7,746 nt of DNA from positions 1-7,746 of the forward strand of contig CAXUHU010000138.1 in NCBI GenBank assembly GCA_964250925.1, read 5' to 3'. Below the pieces are notes generated by a model. It searched no databases. It worked only from the letters and a program-made list of their open reading frames with translations, and was not told the DNA's origin. This document shows positions 5,880 through 7,746 of the stretch, piece after piece (the first letter of the stretch is position 1; every line of letters starts with the position of its first letter). The DNA comes from BOG-908 sp964250925. Lineage in GTDB: Bacteria; Pseudomonadota; Alphaproteobacteria; Acetobacterales; Acetobacteraceae. The translations under genes and the position numbers were made by a program.

Positions 5880-6314
5880 CTATTGGCCGACGTTGTTCGG
5901 CGGCGGCTCGGTGATGAAGGCAATCTTGTAAATGCCGGCCCGTTGCAGGGCGACCACTACCTTGCCGACGAATTCGTAGCGGCCGTCCTGGTCGGCGCGG
6001 ATGTGCACCTCCGGCTGGGGCACCTTCACGGCGACCGTCTTCAGCTTGTCGACCAGAGTCGGGATGTCGGCGATGGGCCGGCCGTTCCAGAAATAGTCGC
6101 CATCCTTCGTCACGTTGAGCGTGATGTTCTCGGGCTTGGTCTGCGTCGGCTGGTTGCGGTCCTTGGGTAACGACACCGGAACGGTGTGCGTCACCACAGG
6201 GATCGTGATCAGGAAGATGATCAGCAGCACCAGCATGACATCGACGAGCGGCGTCGTGTTGATGGCCGAGACGACCTCGTCCTCGCCCTCGGAGGGGCCG
6301 ACCTGCATCGACAT
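5880..6314 (-). CDS. exbD1: ExbD/TolR-family proton-channel subunit, first copy
   Basis: This 144-residue protein has an acidic cytoplasmic start (GEDEVVSAI), one membrane helix at about residues 22-41 (NTTPLVDVMLVLLIIFLI), and a periplasmic domain with PQPEVHI at 99-105. Asp25 sits exactly where E. coli ExbD has its essential Asp25. With ExbB it forms the proton-driven motor that energises TonB. The ATG at 6314 lies three bases after the exbB stop with no good ribosome binding site, so translation is probably coupled to exbB. A second ATG two codons on is an equal alternative. It is 29 bases before the second exbD gene. The two copies share the helix signature and the PQPEVH motif but differ widely elsewhere, so they are not a recent duplication. 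Confidence 0.92.
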   Translation of the reverse strand: MSMQVGPSEGEDEVVSAINTTPLVDVMLVLLIIFLITIPVVTHTVPVSLPKDRNQPTQTKPENITLNVTKDGDYFWNGRPIADIPTLVDKLKTVAVKVPQPEVHIRADQDGRYEFVGKVVVALQRAGIYKIAFITEPPPNNVGQ

Positions 6315-6317
6315 AAG

Positions 6318-7379
6318 CTAGGCGACCCGGGCTGCGACGGGGGCAAGTGTGTTTGCGGCGGCACCCTGGGCCACGCTGACACGGCGTCCGCTCAGCAGGA
6401 TGCTGTGCAGGTCGCTGCCGAAGTTGCGCACCTTCTCGTTGGCCGTCTTGTTGCGGCGGACCAGGAAGTTGTAGCCGAGCACCGCCGGCACGGCGGTCGC
6501 CAGGCCGATCGCGGTCATGATCAGCGCCTCACCCACCGGGCCCGCTACCTTGTCGATGCTGGCCTGGCCGGCGGCACCGATGGCCGTCAGCGCGTGATAG
6601 ATGCCCCACACCGTGCCGAATAGGCCCACGAACGGGCTGACCGAGCCCACGGTAGCCAGGAACGCCAGCCCGCCCTGCAAACGCGCACTGACTGTTTCTT
6701 GTGCACGTTGGATGGCCATCGTCACCCAGGTGTGCAGGTCGATAGCGTCGGTCAGCTTGCCCTCGTGATGCTGGGTGGCCGAGATGCCGTTCTCGGCGAT
6801 GTAGCGGAACGGACTTGCCGGCTTGAGACGCTGCACGCCGTCGTTGACCGAGGCGGTCTTCCAGAAGTCCCGGTTGGCCGCGCGTGAGGCGGAGAACACG
6901 CGCGCCTGCTCCCAGAACTTGGTGATCATGATGTACCAGGTGCCCAGCGACATGATCGCCAGCATCACCAGCACGGTCTTGGAAACGTAGTCGCCGGTCT
7001 TCCACAAGGCGGAGAGGCCGTAGGGGTTCTCCACCGTCTGCGTTCCGTTGCCGTTATCCACCGCGTTGGTGGTGTCGGCCGTTCCCGGTGCGCCGGGCGC
7101 CCCCGGTGCGCCGGGCGAAACGGCGGCCGGGGCGCCTGGGGCGGCGCCGGTCGTGTCGGCACCGGGCGCGCCGGGGGCCGGCGCCGTGCCGGGCATTGCG
7201 GGAGCGCCGGCGGCGGGTGGCGTTACGGCCGGTGCCGGTGCCGCCGCTGGTGCCGTGGCGGCCGGAGGTGCGGCCGGGGCTGGTGCGGCAGCCTGCGCGA
7301 AGGCGGCAAACGGCGCGAACGAGCCGGCGCCCACGGCGAGCGACAGGGCCAGGGCGGTTGTGCGATTGGATTTGTGCAT
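6318..7379 (-). CDS. exbB: ExbB/TolQ/MotA-family proton channel with long Ala/Pro linker
   Basis: This 353-residue protein is the pentameric channel subunit of the Ton motor in the inner membrane. A signal-peptide-like segment (1-30, ending FAAFAQA) is followed by about 80 residues of Ala/Pro/Gly linker (31-115) that ends in GAPGAPGAPG. Three membrane segments follow, at about 133-152, 236-262 and 284-306, with a cytoplasmic stretch between the first two. The signature SPFVGLFGTVWGI (248-260) and GEALIMTAIGLATAVPA (283-299) are typical. Glu284 and Thr289 match the functional Glu176 and Thr181 of E. coli ExbB. Classical E. coli ExbB is about 244 residues, so the extra length is all at the N-terminus. 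The ATG at 7379 is chosen because AAAGGAG lies five bases upstream and the signal peptide starts there. It is 63 bases after tonB and 3 bases before exbD1. Confidence 0.93.
   Translation of the reverse strand: MHKSNRTTALALSLAVGAGSFAPFAAFAQAAAPAPAAPPAATAPAAAPAPAVTPPAAGAPAMPGTAPAPGAPGADTTGAAPGAPAAVSPGAPGAPGAPGTADTTNAVDNGNGTQTVENPYGLSALWKTGDYVSKTVLVMLAIMSLGTWYIMITKFWEQARVFSASRAANRDFWKTASVNDGVQRLKPASPFRYIAENGISATQHHEGKLTDAIDLHTWVTMAIQRAQETVSARLQGGLAFLATVGSVSPFVGLFGTVWGIYHALTAIGAAGQASIDKVAGPVGEALIMTAIGLATAVPAVLGYNFLVRRNKTANEKVRNFGSDLHSILLSGRRVSVAQGAAANTLAPVAARVA
7084..7117. repeat. Short tandem repeat encoding GAP triplets
   Basis: CCCGGTGCGCCGGGCG occurs at 7084-7099 and again, exactly, at 7102-7117, with a period of 18 bases (six codons). 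It lies in the part of exbB that encodes the collagen-like PGAPGAPGAPG linker. Because the period is a multiple of three, slippage would change linker length without a frameshift. Confidence 0.75.
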
Positions 7380-7384
7380 ACTCA

Positions 7385-7391
7385 CTCCTTT
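7385..7391 (-). promoter_or_regulatory. RBS that sets the exbB start
   Basis: AAAGGAG ends five bases before the ATG at 7379. An in-frame start nine codons upstream (7406) would place this site inside the coding region and put charged residues before the signal peptide, so it is rejected. Confidence 0.75.
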
Positions 7392-7442
7392 CTCGCGCCA
7401 TCGCATGGATGACGCCGGTATCGATATCTGTTGAGTCTGGCG

Positions 7443-7746
7443 CTAGCCGCCCAGCTTGAAGACGATGTTCCACTGATGGGCTGCGGCCATCGGAACACCA
7501 TTATGCGTGCGCGGCCGGTAGCGTGCGTGCTTGACGTAAGTCAACGCCGCCGTCCCGAAGGCCGATCCGCCGCTGACCGAATCGATCTTGCAACCGCTGG
7601 TGCTGCCGTCCGTATCCACGTTGCACGACACCCGGGCCGACCCTTCGCGCTCCTCCTCCTGCATCTGCGGCGGATACTCCAGCGGAGCGCCGGCGATCGG
7701 CCGCTCGCTCACGTCGCGGTCGGGCTGCGCCTGCACCACTGGCGCC
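7443..7746 (-). CDS. tonB: TonB, C-terminal domain (partial, 5' end outside window)
   Basis: The frame is open to the window edge, so only the last 100 or so residues are seen. They form a TonB C-terminal domain: a YPP motif (LEYPPQMQ), a run like EGSARVSCNVDTDGS for the first strand and turn, the SGGSAFGTAAL helix start, then KHARYRPRTHNGVP and a last strand ending WNIVFKLGG. This domain crosses to the receptor, pairs with its TonB box and transmits energy from ExbB-ExbD. The N-terminal membrane anchor and Pro-rich spacer must lie beyond the edge. The domain has two cysteines 11 residues apart, flanking the first beta-turn, not a feature of E. coli TonB. The gene is first of the visible operon, and no terminator separates it from exbB. 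Its true start cannot be seen; the in-frame GTG at 7739 is internal. Confidence 0.9.
   Translation of the reverse strand, partial: APVVQAQPDRDVSERPIAGAPLEYPPQMQEEEREGSARVSCNVDTDGSTSGCKIDSVSGGSAFGTAALTYVKHARYRPRTHNGVPMAAAHQWNIVFKLGG

Overview
The window comes from a Gram-negative, high-GC bacterium, most probably a proteobacterium. All seven genes read on the minus strand. They encode inner-membrane, periplasmic and outer-membrane proteins with signal peptides and a TonB-dependent receptor ending in phenylalanine, so the cell has an outer membrane. I cannot fix the genus from the sequence. The tonB-exbB-exbD-exbD order is known from Xanthomonas, and similar arrangements occur in other high-GC proteobacteria, so Acetobacteraceae and Xanthomonadales-like groups are both plausible.

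Right to left, in the direction of transcription, there is first an energy-transduction operon. It holds the C-terminal end of tonB (cut by the window edge), exbB, two different exbD genes in tandem, and a periplasmic TPR-repeat protein. Gaps are 63, 3, 29 and 4 bases, which implies co-transcription and translational coupling. A 13-bp hairpin just after the TPR gene looks like the operon's 3' end or an attenuator. After a leader of about 220 bases comes a 955-residue TonB-dependent outer-membrane receptor, ended by a good intrinsic terminator.

The two parts fit one job. ExbB and ExbD turn proton flow into movement of TonB, TonB contacts the TonB box of the receptor, and the receptor imports a scarce ligand. 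The ligand cannot be named from the sequence. The TPR protein is probably a periplasmic accessory of this complex.

The left 1.05 kb is a second unit: a Spy/CpxP-like periplasmic LTXXQ protein followed by a 69-residue low-complexity protein with a histidine run. Its control regions carry several strong DNA dyads, including a perfect 18-bp palindrome. Between this unit and the receptor is a 10-N assembly gap. The sequences on its two sides are imperfect copies of each other, so this is probably an unmerged contig overlap around the terminator.

The gene content is that of a recognisable Ton system. The points most worth a second look are the long collagen-like linker of ExbB, the paired cysteines in the receptor and in TonB, the two unlike ExbD proteins plus TPR partner, the His-rich small gene beside the Spy-like gene, and the dyads around that pair.
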